The notes under the pieces are model-generated. The model saw nothing but the letters and a program-made list of their open reading frames with translations. It was not told where the DNA came from and did not search any database. Below are positions 49,661-57,503 of a DNA stretch of 64,000 nt, piece by piece. How positions within the stretch are numbered: the first letter of the stretch is position 1; every line of letters starts with the position of its first letter. Both the position numbers and the translations under genes were made by a program. The stretch comes from Candidatus Paraluminiphilus aquimaris (GTDB lineage Bacteria; Pseudomonadota; Gammaproteobacteria; Pseudomonadales; Halieaceae), in the NCBI RefSeq assembly GCF_026230195.1, contig NZ_CP036501.1, positions 868,001 through 932,000 of the forward strand, given 5' to 3'.

Positions 49661-50320
49661 TTAAGACTCCGCTGACAAATACTGAAGTAGTTGACTGCCT
49701 AAACTCTCACAGGCGGTGTCCTGCACGGGAGCAATGATGGGAATGGGAACAACCACGGCGGGCATATAACTCTGCCCGCTTGTTTGGGCGCTCATACGAC
49801 CGACTTCAGATCCGTCGCCGAAGTTCCATATCGTGGCTTCGTATTCAGACTCGGTGCCCCACGTTCCAAAGCCAAAACATCCAGCACCTGTCGGTCCTAC
49901 ACCGCAAGTCATCGAACCGCTACTGTTTGTGTCCTCGGTTCGTCCATCAATCCAAATCATGTACTGCAGGTCTAGCTCGCCCAGTTTGTCAGCAACGCTG
50001 GGCAGCGCCATTAAGCGGTCGACACTCTCGATACTCAGGGGTGCCGTACGGGGTTCGAACCAGGGATAAAGCGAGTCGATAAACTGACGCTCGGGAATCA
50101 CGCTGATGCCGGTGTCGCCGCGACTAACATGTCCCCCAATACAATCAATGAAGTCTGGCTCGGTATCATAATCGGGTGCGTGTCGACGACCTAATATAAC
50201 GATGGTGCCTTCGCCCATGCCGGCAACGGGCGCATCAAAGGTCATCTCGTCCACATTCGCCGTGACACAGCCACCCAACAACGAAGTGACTGCGATTAGG
50301 CACACACAAAAGCGCATCAT
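49661..50320 (-). CDS. Lipoprotein of unknown function (envelope cluster)
   Basis: 219 residues. The signal peptide ends in SLLGGC (lipobox); the mature protein begins TANVDEMTFDAPVAGMGEGT. Predicted strands alternate with a Gly/Cys-rich stretch (SMTCGVGPTGAGCFGFGTWG); other cysteines are in FIDCIGG and TACESLG, so two disulfides are possible. I recognise no domain. The ATG at 50320 overlaps the upstream stop (ATGA) with AGGAGG 4 bp before it; the next ATG at 50317 has the better spacing of 7 bp, so either may be used. Confidence 0.72.
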   Translation of the reverse strand: MMRFCVCLIAVTSLLGGCVTANVDEMTFDAPVAGMGEGTIVILGRRHAPDYDTEPDFIDCIGGHVSRGDTGISVIPERQFIDSLYPWFEPRTAPLSIESVDRLMALPSVADKLGELDLQYMIWIDGRTEDTNSSGSMTCGVGPTGAGCFGFGTWGTESEYEATIWNFGDGSEVGRMSAQTSGQSYMPAVVVPIPIIAPVQDTACESLGSQLLQYLSAES

Positions 50321-51009
50321 TGGGCCTCCTGGGACTTTTGGACCCATGCTACGACGCCCGGTACGCGACCAAAACTGGTGATGAAGTTAGCGCCAGCATC
50401 TCTGAGAGCCATCACAGCGGCCTCATTTACCGCGTCTGTATCGCTTTGTAAGAAGGCGGTTGGTGTCTTGCCATAGGCTGTTAGTGGCCACTGGGTAAAT
50501 GCCTGTGCGTTCTCTGTGACGATGACTTGATTTTCCTCGTCTTTGAGCTGGCCGGGTTCCACCAGTGAGAGTTGATAACGCATCCAGATCTCGTAAACCT
50601 TGACGTTGGTGTAGAGCGGGATGGCGTATTGGACATCGGTGACTTCAGGAATGAGAACGGCATCAACGTCATAGGTGTTGAGATCCTCATAGTTCTCTAT
50701 GAAAACCACATTCTGGAAAAATGCGGGTAGGAGAGTTGACCAAAAGTTAACTTGTGCAAGGCCCGTACTCACCCGCCAGCTGGCCTCACCGCGGCCTGTA
50801 GCGTCGTCGACAAGCTCGTGCTCGCGAAATTCCTTGGTGAAGAGCACACCAACCGACACGGGAAGTGGGTCAACAACGGGTGTCGGAAAGCTACCCTCGA
50901 CGATGACCTCTCGGCTGCTGCAAGCCGCCAAGCTCATGAGACAGAGTAGCGCTAAGGCGCTTTTGGCCCTACGGCCTAAAGTCGTTGAGTCCAACAAACG
51001 TTCCACCAT
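50317..51009 (-). CDS. Lipoprotein of unknown function (envelope cluster)
   Basis: 230 residues. The signal peptide carries the lipobox LMSLAAC (Cys30) and an unusually long basic N-terminus. The mature part has VSVGVLFTKEFREHEL, FWSTLLPAFFQNVVFIEN, VDAVLIPEVTDVQYAIP and VYEIWMRYQLSL, a pattern of edge strands and a helix like those of small outer-membrane assembly lipoproteins, but I do not recognise the family. It overlaps the end of the upstream vWA gene by 41 bases, so a later start (TTG near 50998) is possible. Confidence 0.72.
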   Translation of the reverse strand: MVERLLDSTTLGRRAKSALALLCLMSLAACSSREVIVEGSFPTPVVDPLPVSVGVLFTKEFREHELVDDATGRGEASWRVSTGLAQVNFWSTLLPAFFQNVVFIENYEDLNTYDVDAVLIPEVTDVQYAIPLYTNVKVYEIWMRYQLSLVEPGQLKDEENQVIVTENAQAFTQWPLTAYGKTPTAFLQSDTDAVNEAAVMALRDAGANFITSFGRVPGVVAWVQKSQEAQ

Positions 51010-51967
51010 TCCGATGAGTCAGTTCTCGCATGAGTGTAGCAAATCGAATACCCGTATCCTGCAATTCAGGTGGGCGTATGAACTGTACGGGGAACCCGAC
51101 CGCATGGATGCGCACGCGACGCTCTCCCGTTCGTGCCTCCGCATTGAGCTTATCTACTGTTAAGACGACGTCTTCGATCGAGCGCCCTGTGAACTCATCG
51201 CCAAAGACATAAATCGAAATCTTTTTGTCCCGGTCATAAAACGAGCGCACTGCTTGAGTGATGCCCTCAACGGGTGAAGAGTTAGAAAAGGCATTCCAGT
51301 TGGCAAGATTACGCAAGATGAGCTGTCGCCTTGCTGGTGTGTCGGGAATCCACTGTCCCGCGTAACGACTAAATAAGTAATTACCCATGTCGTTCATGAC
51401 CTGAATGCCCTTGACGTTAGGGTAAATATTGAGTGTTGCCTCCATCTCTCTCAGCATGCGATCCCAGGCGTAGGAGAACATGGAACCCGAGGTATCAATA
51501 ATAAAAATGATGTATTCGCTGTCTACCGGGATACCCCCGATTAGTTGGTTCTTTCGCTCGGCGTCACGACCCAAGAGACGCTCTTCCTCTTCGCTTAGTT
51601 CTTGTCGAGCTATTGCTAATTGTGCTTCAACGATACTGTTCGCATTGCGCGTAGTCTGAAGTGAATCGTAGCGGGATTTTGACGAGGCGAGTGCGCCCTG
51701 CAAAATGGCAATCTGCTCTTCAAACTCCGAAATTTGTTCCTGCTTGGCCGCAAGATCTCGATTAAGCACGGTTGTTTCACCGCGGATTTCAAAGAGCTGC
51801 TCTGTGAGCTCAGCAACGCGGCCTTCCGCAATGACTGTTGATTCTTCAAGAACCTGTGGTTCAACGGTTTTGGTAATCATCAGTAGAAGAATCACGGCAC
51901 CAAACCCGCAGCAAATAACGTCGAGGAAGGAAAGGGATATTTCAGGTGTCGGTCGTCTTTTAGGCAT
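50969..51967 (-). CDS. Membrane-anchored von Willebrand A protein 2 (ExbD-like N-terminus)
   Basis: 332 residues. A basic N-terminus MPKRRPTPEI leads into one membrane helix SLSFLDVICCGFGAVILLLM with Asp16 at its start, then a coiled coil (about 40-115) and a vWA domain (about 145-320). The MIDAS motif IIDTSGSM is intact and VFGDEFTG gives the later Asp, but the middle Thr position is not clear. The helix with a buried Asp resembles ExbD/TolR (which use such an Asp for proton flow), so coupling to the TolQ-like channel in this cluster is inferred. The ATG overlaps the preceding stop (TAATG). Confidence 0.8.
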   Translation of the reverse strand: MPKRRPTPEISLSFLDVICCGFGAVILLLMITKTVEPQVLEESTVIAEGRVAELTEQLFEIRGETTVLNRDLAAKQEQISEFEEQIAILQGALASSKSRYDSLQTTRNANSIVEAQLAIARQELSEEEERLLGRDAERKNQLIGGIPVDSEYIIFIIDTSGSMFSYAWDRMLREMEATLNIYPNVKGIQVMNDMGNYLFSRYAGQWIPDTPARRQLILRNLANWNAFSNSSPVEGITQAVRSFYDRDKKISIYVFGDEFTGRSIEDVVLTVDKLNAEARTGERRVRIHAVGFPVQFIRPPELQDTGIRFATLMRELTHRNGGTFVGLNDFRP

Positions 51968-53058
51968 TATGGCCAATCCTCGGCAGGTGCCATGAAGCTA
52001 CCGCCCGTTTCTTGCGCGAGCTTCCAAAATTCCGACGCGGCAGCCGGGTCGCCCTCCATGGGAGATAGCACGACATTTACCGGTACATTATTGGGTAACT
52101 TTCTGAGCGCATCGCGATAGTGTTTTAGACGCGCAGGCCCTGACACTGTGTTGCGCCTCGGTGCAGATTGGCCCTGTGTCGGCAGCCCGTCCGTAATGAG
52201 GAAGATGTTGTCAGGCTGGCTGTCGAGTTCCTGTAAGAAGCCAAAAGCGTTGTGCAGCGAGGTGCCACCCGTTGGTAGCGTCTCTCTCACAGAATCGACA
52301 ACGCGTTCGATTTGCTCGCCGTCTGCGACCTCCAACCATCGACCTTTGGTCTCGGGAAGGGCGAACTGCGCTTGTGTGTTGAACAGTATGATTTGATAAC
52401 GAGACCCTGTTGGGAGTTGCGCCGTTAGCCAATCGACCACGTCGAGTGCTTGTACCCATTTTCGCGCAGAACGCTGGATAGCCTCCGATTGATTTCGTAT
52501 TCGGATCACGTTCACTACCTCGGGTGCGAGCATGCTCGCCGACACATCTAACAAAATAGCGATGCGATTACCGCCGAGTTTCAGTCCTGTCAGATATTGG
52601 CGATTGCCCTCGCCCTGAAACTCCCGAGCACTCGCACCCCCGTCAGCCTCCGCCGCTTCACGCAATTGCTGGATACGCTCCTCGAGCGAATTAATTTCGG
52701 CTTTCAGCGCGTCGAGGTCAGTGGTTTCGCTTACATCGGATTCTTCGAGCGAGGCTATTAATGCCTCCAGCCGATCTAGCTCTTCGGTCACGACTCGCGC
52801 ACGACCTTGTGCTTCAACAATATCGAAATCGGTGCTGCTGACGGCATTTCGAAGCTTTACCAGGCCTTCCTCGCCCTCTCGAATATCCTCCTCGAGCAGA
52901 TCTACTTCGGAGAGCACTTCGGCGTTTACCGATTGGATTTGAATCTCAATTGAGTGATCGATAATAAGAAACACCAGAACGACAGCACCAAATCCGCAGG
53001 ACATGATGTCCAAAAAGCTCAGACTAAAGGTAGTGGTTTGTCGCTTCCGGCGCGCCAT
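51967..53058 (-). CDS. Membrane-anchored von Willebrand A protein 1 (ExbD-like N-terminus)
   Basis: 363 residues with the same plan as its neighbour: basic MARRKRQTTTF, one membrane helix SLSFLDIMSCGFGAVVLVFL with Asp17, a long acidic coiled coil (about 40-135) and a vWA domain (about 165-345). All MIDAS parts are seen: LLDVSASM (DxSxS), TGGTSLHNAF (Thr) and FLITDGLPTQ (Asp). vWA domains bind metal and partner proteins. The two vWA proteins are paralogues by this N-terminal motif, placed in tandem. It lies 3 bp after the actin/Hsp70-like gene. Confidence 0.82.
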   Translation of the reverse strand: MARRKRQTTTFSLSFLDIMSCGFGAVVLVFLIIDHSIEIQIQSVNAEVLSEVDLLEEDIREGEEGLVKLRNAVSSTDFDIVEAQGRARVVTEELDRLEALIASLEESDVSETTDLDALKAEINSLEERIQQLREAAEADGGASAREFQGEGNRQYLTGLKLGGNRIAILLDVSASMLAPEVVNVIRIRNQSEAIQRSARKWVQALDVVDWLTAQLPTGSRYQIILFNTQAQFALPETKGRWLEVADGEQIERVVDSVRETLPTGGTSLHNAFGFLQELDSQPDNIFLITDGLPTQGQSAPRRNTVSGPARLKHYRDALRKLPNNVPVNVVLSPMEGDPAAASEFWKLAQETGGSFMAPAEDWP

Positions 53059-53061
53059 TGG

Positions 53062-54324
53062 TTAGCTTTCAACACGAATCAGTAGGGCCTCGAAACCATC
53101 GTCACGATAGAGGCGACAGCCCGCGTGCAGTTGCTCATGTGAGCTTTGGGTCGACAGCACGTTCACCCGGTTTCTAAACGCATCTGAAACGTAAACGCGA
53201 TCAGGGCCGGCGATAAGACCGAAGGCCTGCGACTCAGGACTCTGATTTGTGATCGAGTACGCCTGCGAATTGATCAAAATATGGGTAGGGACTGTGGAGT
53301 GAAGCGTAGGCTCATCGCTCGCATCTGGCCGGTGCGTTGATTCCCTAAGTTCGGGGGACTCAGAGACATCCACCTCCTGTGAAGGAGCGTTAGTGCTGCT
53401 AATACGAGACAGCGGAGCATCAGTGCCCCGTGTACTGAGAATGTGATCTGATGCGTTTGTAAGGCTTTGTAGATCGGCAGCGTAGTCAAATCGAATGCCT
53501 GGGAGATTGGCCAACAGACCGTCAACGCTCAATACTCCCGGAGCGCTCTCAACGGCTTTCATTACTTGCGTACCTATGAACGTCAAACCACTGCGCGCGA
53601 TCTTAAATTCGTAGCCATTAACCGAGAGCGCGGCTTCCTCAGCGTGTTTGAGGGTCTCGAATGCACCCGGAATGGCATTAAATAGATTTTGCTCAGCTTC
53701 TGCGCTGCGCCTTGGATCAAACCGCGTTTGTTCCACACACATATCCGCACAGTACTCGAGACATTGTTCTAAAAGATCCAGATAACCAAGCCCGGGCATG
53801 GACGTCGATTTCCCTACTGTGAGCTGACCCTGATCGAGGTTGACCTTGGTGACTATGAGTTGCCGCCATTGAAGATCCAAATGGACCCCGGCCTTTCCCG
53901 TAGCGTGCTGATGCAGCAGTGCACGATCTAAAATGGAAGCAGGCGTTTTGCCGAGCGCATTCATGATGCCAAGGAGCAGCTCTAGCTGGGCTTGACTCAG
54001 ACTTGAGGGGGCGATCACTGAAAGATGGGTGATCTCACCCATTTCGCGCTCTGCTTCGTTAAAAATGAATTTGAGATGCTCATAGACAAGGTCAGCACTA
54101 TGCCGGGCTCCCGCAAACTCAGAAGTAAGCGATACGGTTGATAGCTGCGACCAGAAGTCGGTTCGTGTTTCGAGTGGACGACGCTTTAACTCTTCGAGTA
54201 CCCCGTGTCCAAACACGAGTCGTCCGTCGCTTGAGGCCAGTGCCGCACCGGGTGACGCGATGACAGTGCTACCCGACGTCAACGTAATTTGGGAGTCCGT
54301 AATATCGAGAAGGATATGGCTCAT
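53062..54324 (-). CDS. Divergent actin/Hsp70-fold protein (envelope cluster)
   Basis: 420 residues, no signal peptide or membrane segment. HILLDITDSQITLTSG resembles the first phosphate loop of the ASKHA fold, THLSVIAPSSLSQAQLELLL with ALGKTPASILDRALL resembles Hsp70/MreB segments, and VHLDLQWRQLIVTKV sits where the second phosphate loop would be; the expected glycines are missing in both loops, so ATP binding is doubtful. A Ser/Thr-rich linker (about 295-345) leads to a C-terminal domain (about 345-420) with a possible beta-sandwich (FHA-like placing, but no motif). The assignment is tentative. Its start overlaps the channel gene by 4 bases. Confidence 0.6.
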   Translation of the reverse strand: MSHILLDITDSQITLTSGSTVIASPGAALASSDGRLVFGHGVLEELKRRPLETRTDFWSQLSTVSLTSEFAGARHSADLVYEHLKFIFNEAEREMGEITHLSVIAPSSLSQAQLELLLGIMNALGKTPASILDRALLHQHATGKAGVHLDLQWRQLIVTKVNLDQGQLTVGKSTSMPGLGYLDLLEQCLEYCADMCVEQTRFDPRRSAEAEQNLFNAIPGAFETLKHAEEAALSVNGYEFKIARSGLTFIGTQVMKAVESAPGVLSVDGLLANLPGIRFDYAADLQSLTNASDHILSTRGTDAPLSRISSTNAPSQEVDVSESPELRESTHRPDASDEPTLHSTVPTHILINSQAYSITNQSPESQAFGLIAGPDRVYVSDAFRNRVNVLSTQSSHEQLHAGCRLYRDDGFEALLIRVES

Positions 54325-55139
54325 TTGGGTGCAGCCAAGTGTCGTATGAGTTGCTTGTCGGTGTAACGCTGCGTTCTTAGGACGAGGCGTTCTTGCGACA
54401 ACTGCAGCTGGTGCAGCGCAAACATGATAATGATTGATAGGACCAGAGCGACGAACGTACTGTTGAAGGCGACACCTAGGCTGACTGTGACGCCCGAAAT
54501 ATCACCCTCTACGGCCTTGTAAGCCTGCCCTAGTGCGTCACCAATACCGCGAACTGTTCCAATAAATCCAATCGACGGGATCGCCCAGCTGATGTATCGC
54601 ACCATCGACAATTCGGAATCCAGCTTATCCGCTTCAATGTCGCATTGCTCACGTACAGCCTCAGACACAGCGGGTATGCTTGCGGTGGTAGAGAAACGAC
54701 TCAGTGCATTCAGTAAGGTCCTAGGTAGCAGGAGATCCTGTTCCGTTTCAGGCAGAGCCTCGATGGCTCGAGCGTAGTTACGCGCGTCCTGAGGCAAAAG
54801 CGTTGTGCCTTCGGTTACTTGTATAAGGTTTCGCTCAAGCATCGCGGCTTCTTGTCGGGTCGACCAGGCTTTGAGACTCATGATCGCAAGTGCCCAGATC
54901 ATGAGAATGAAACACGCTTCTTGTTCGAAATCTCGAATGACGACGAACAGCGAGCGCTCTGGCACAAAGGCCTCACCCGAGGCTTGAAGCGCAGCTTGTG
55001 CGACGAGCTGCGCATCGGCCGAGGGCCTAATCAATCCCACGTAAAAAGCGTGCACGACGATCACCGCGGCCAATAAAGCCAGGACCTGAAAAGCAAATTC
55101 GGAAGGCAGTCTCGATTTATTCATGGCAGTTGTTCTCAT
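54321..55139 (-). CDS. MotA/TolQ/ExbB-type proton channel protein
   Basis: 272 residues with four hydrophobic segments (about 17-37, 75-92, 185-205, 222-246). The last two carry the family core: AIPSIGFIGTVRGIGDALG and VSLGVAFNSTFVALVLSIII, equivalent to the P-x-x-G-x-x-G-T-V helix and the pore helix of TolQ/ExbB/MotA. It should form the proton-conducting stator in the inner membrane, coupled to ExbD-like helices in the two vWA proteins encoded next. The ATG at 55139 overlaps the previous stop (ATGA). It has one more membrane segment than TolQ. Confidence 0.85.
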   Translation of the reverse strand: MRTTAMNKSRLPSEFAFQVLALLAAVIVVHAFYVGLIRPSADAQLVAQAALQASGEAFVPERSLFVVIRDFEQEACFILMIWALAIMSLKAWSTRQEAAMLERNLIQVTEGTTLLPQDARNYARAIEALPETEQDLLLPRTLLNALSRFSTTASIPAVSEAVREQCDIEADKLDSELSMVRYISWAIPSIGFIGTVRGIGDALGQAYKAVEGDISGVTVSLGVAFNSTFVALVLSIIIMFALHQLQLSQERLVLRTQRYTDKQLIRHLAAPK

Positions 55140-55447
55140 ATGTCGATCGGAAACGACACGGATCGATCTTCCGAGATTCGTTCGGTCGGACGATATCGGT
55201 CGGCAGCACTATTCGTTTCGCCAGAGCTCATCTCTGGCTCGGTGGCGTTGGAGTCCTGCGTGCTCGTGCTTTCAAGCGCTTGTGTCTGAACTTCATCTGA
55301 TATTTCGTCATCAGTATCAGTTGTTGAGGCGGCGGCTGGGGTCTCGACGGGTGATTCCGATTCGGTCGCGGGCGAAGTCTCCTGCCCAATGGCGGCTGCG
55401 GCTGTCGCCAAGAAAATACTTAACATCACAATGTGTTTATTCGGCAT
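55136..55447 (-). CDS. Small exported acidic Ser/Thr/Glu-rich protein
   Basis: 103 residues in the chosen form: a signal peptide (MPNKHIVMLSIFLATAAAAI, cleavage about residue 20) and a mature part of low complexity rich in Thr, Ser, Glu and Asp, likely unstructured, ending RSVSFPIDI. The ATG at 55447 overlaps the PEGA/FGE gene by 11 bases; a longer frame begins at 55492. No domain recognised. Its place between the PEGA/FGE protein and the channel suggests a small accessory subunit. Confidence 0.62.
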   Translation of the reverse strand: MPNKHIVMLSIFLATAAAAIGQETSPATESESPVETPAAASTTDTDDEISDEVQTQALESTSTQDSNATEPEMSSGETNSAADRYRPTERISEDRSVSFPIDI

Positions 55448-57503
55448 ATCTGGCCACCCTGAATCCGACATCATCTCTACCGCGCTCGCCATAATCTCTG
55501 TAGGTCAGCCTGAGCTCTCTCAATCGACTCAGACTCCAACTTGCGCCTCGAATTGTAAAATTATCGCCCTGATCATCTCCCAGCGGATTTTCTTCTACGG
55601 CCTCCCCCGGGACAGGAATTCGATAAACATCATTTACCCATTCCGATACATTTCCCCCAAGATCATATAAGCCTCTGGGATTAGCAGGAAATTTACCCAC
55701 TTCGGAACTGACAATCGCACCATCAGAGTAACCATTGAGTATCCGACCTGTCACGATTGCCGAGGAGCCATCCGCCAAATTGGCACTGTTATTTTCAGGT
55801 GGCCAGGCATCTCCCCAGGCGAATCGCCAAATATCAGTATCGTGTATACGACTTGCATAGGCCCACTCGGCCTCGCTGGGAAGGCGATAACCGATACTTT
55901 TCTCGTCAAAGCCGACAATGATGCCGTCGCGCTCTTTGTAAAACGGGTCTAAGCCCTCGCGTGCGCTTAACCAATTGCAGAAACTGGCCGCTTGCTGCCA
56001 TGACAGATCAACGGCGGGCTGATGCTCCCGATTTAAACTCTTACCGCCGGCTTGTCCTGAATTGTGATCCGCGGTGAACTGGCGAAACTGCGCATTGGTA
56101 ACTTCCGTTGTGGCGAGATAAAAGGCACGTGTTAAGCGGATCGTGCGCTCTACTTCGTTGGCGCCGCGTCCAGCATCACGACGGGGCGCACCCATGGTGA
56201 ATTCGTTGACGGCCTCGACTTGGGGGTCTATCAGCAGTAATGACTGGCCAAGCGAGGACAAGAGCTGAGGCTTAATAGCGGCTTTTCGTGCTTCCTCTTC
56301 GGTCAATAAATCGATTTTTAGACGCTGCGCGAGGCCTGCTCGTGGCGTTACCTTTCGTTCAACACTTGCGTATCCAGGCGCACTGACAGCAATCGTCTGC
56401 TCGATACTGGGCAGCGATAACGTCGTGCTGCCTGCGCCTCGGTCAGAACCGTTAACCGATACACGCGCTATCGACGGTGTTATTTGAAGTGAGACATCTC
56501 CCAACGTGGGGGTGAGTGTCAGGGCTCTGCGTTCGGTGGCGCCTTTCCCCAGGGAGGATCGAAATTCACTTGGTTGATACCCAGCACGTCGTAAGATAAT
56601 CAGGTGATTAACATCAGGCGACATAGCAATATCGACAGGCGTGATGCCGATAAATTGACCATCGCGCGTTACAGAGGCTCCGCTGGGTGTTGAGGTCAAA
56701 CTCAGAGTGCCCTCGGCCGCAACGAGCTCCACGGTGCCCAAGTCCAGATCTGTATTCGCTACCGCCTTGACCTCTATTATTTGGCTGACATAACCCGGTG
56801 CGCTGATTAACAGTTGCTGTTCACCCGCCATCACTTCGATGACACCGTTGTTCTTGATGATGGGCTGTTCGTCAATTTGAAACCTGGCCCGCTCTGGTAT
56901 GGCGTCAACTGTCACGCGCGCCCAACCGGGCACCAAGTCTTGGCTGTATCGCTGCGTGATGCCCCGCCCTTCGAGGGTGATTACGCCCTCGAAATCGAGA
57001 TGACGCTCGGCAGAGAGCTTAAATGCGACATCGCCAGCAGCCACACCTTCTAGGGTAAGTGGCGTGACACCGGCTACCTGCCCATCAATGACTACCGTTG
57101 CCCCGGCAGGTTGCGTCTCAATGATTAACGTACCCGGTAGGGGTATGAGGTTCACCACGCGGTTCTGAACGTCGGCTGAATCGACCTCCAACGTACCTTG
57201 AAACGGAGAGTAGCCGTCGGCTGTGATGGTTAGCGGGTAGGACCCGGGTCGGATTAACAGTCGATCGCCAAAGGGCAGGGCGAGTCCACCGACGTTGATA
57301 TCAATTGGTGTAACCGTCTCAGACGTTACGGCGACAGATTTCGCGGTCAAAAGGAAAAAGAGTGCATAGGCCAACACCAGTGTACCTAGGGCGAGGACTA
57401 CTAGGCGCGGTTGCATCTTGGCTGTCTTTTCCACGATAACCGCTTGTCGCGGCTCAAAGGTGGCTGCCGCGAGGCGTTCCTGCGGTGTTTGCTGCTCTGT
57501 CAT
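55437..57503 (-). CDS. Membrane-anchored PEGA-repeat protein with sulfatase-modifying-factor (FGE) fold
   Basis: 688 residues: cytoplasmic tail, one membrane helix (about 33-54), several PEGA-type beta domains (for example GTLIIETQPAGATVVIDGQ and GTLSLTSTPSGASVTRDGQ) to about residue 400, and a C-terminal FGE/SUMF1 domain (about 435-688) with FYLATTEVTNAQFRQF, VDLSWQQAASFCNWLS, YRLPSEAEWAYAS, GLYDLGGNVSEWVND and IRGASWSLSRLRELRL. In formylglycine-generating enzymes the GGS-W/Y region is followed by the catalytic cysteines; here that stretch has none, so the domain is likely a binding module. Both domain types face the periplasm. TGATG overlap fixes the start at 57503. Confidence 0.85.
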   Translation of the reverse strand: MTEQQTPQERLAAATFEPRQAVIVEKTAKMQPRLVVLALGTLVLAYALFFLLTAKSVAVTSETVTPIDINVGGLALPFGDRLLIRPGSYPLTITADGYSPFQGTLEVDSADVQNRVVNLIPLPGTLIIETQPAGATVVIDGQVAGVTPLTLEGVAAGDVAFKLSAERHLDFEGVITLEGRGITQRYSQDLVPGWARVTVDAIPERARFQIDEQPIIKNNGVIEVMAGEQQLLISAPGYVSQIIEVKAVANTDLDLGTVELVAAEGTLSLTSTPSGASVTRDGQFIGITPVDIAMSPDVNHLIILRRAGYQPSEFRSSLGKGATERRALTLTPTLGDVSLQITPSIARVSVNGSDRGAGSTTLSLPSIEQTIAVSAPGYASVERKVTPRAGLAQRLKIDLLTEEEARKAAIKPQLLSSLGQSLLLIDPQVEAVNEFTMGAPRRDAGRGANEVERTIRLTRAFYLATTEVTNAQFRQFTADHNSGQAGGKSLNREHQPAVDLSWQQAASFCNWLSAREGLDPFYKERDGIIVGFDEKSIGYRLPSEAEWAYASRIHDTDIWRFAWGDAWPPENNSANLADGSSAIVTGRILNGYSDGAIVSSEVGKFPANPRGLYDLGGNVSEWVNDVYRIPVPGEAVEENPLGDDQGDNFTIRGASWSLSRLRELRLTYRDYGERGRDDVGFRVARYAE

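Noticed and set aside
55437-57503. FGE domain as an active formylglycine-generating enzyme
   Set aside because: The catalytic cysteine pair is absent in the stretch after the RGASW motif and no sulfatase gene is present.
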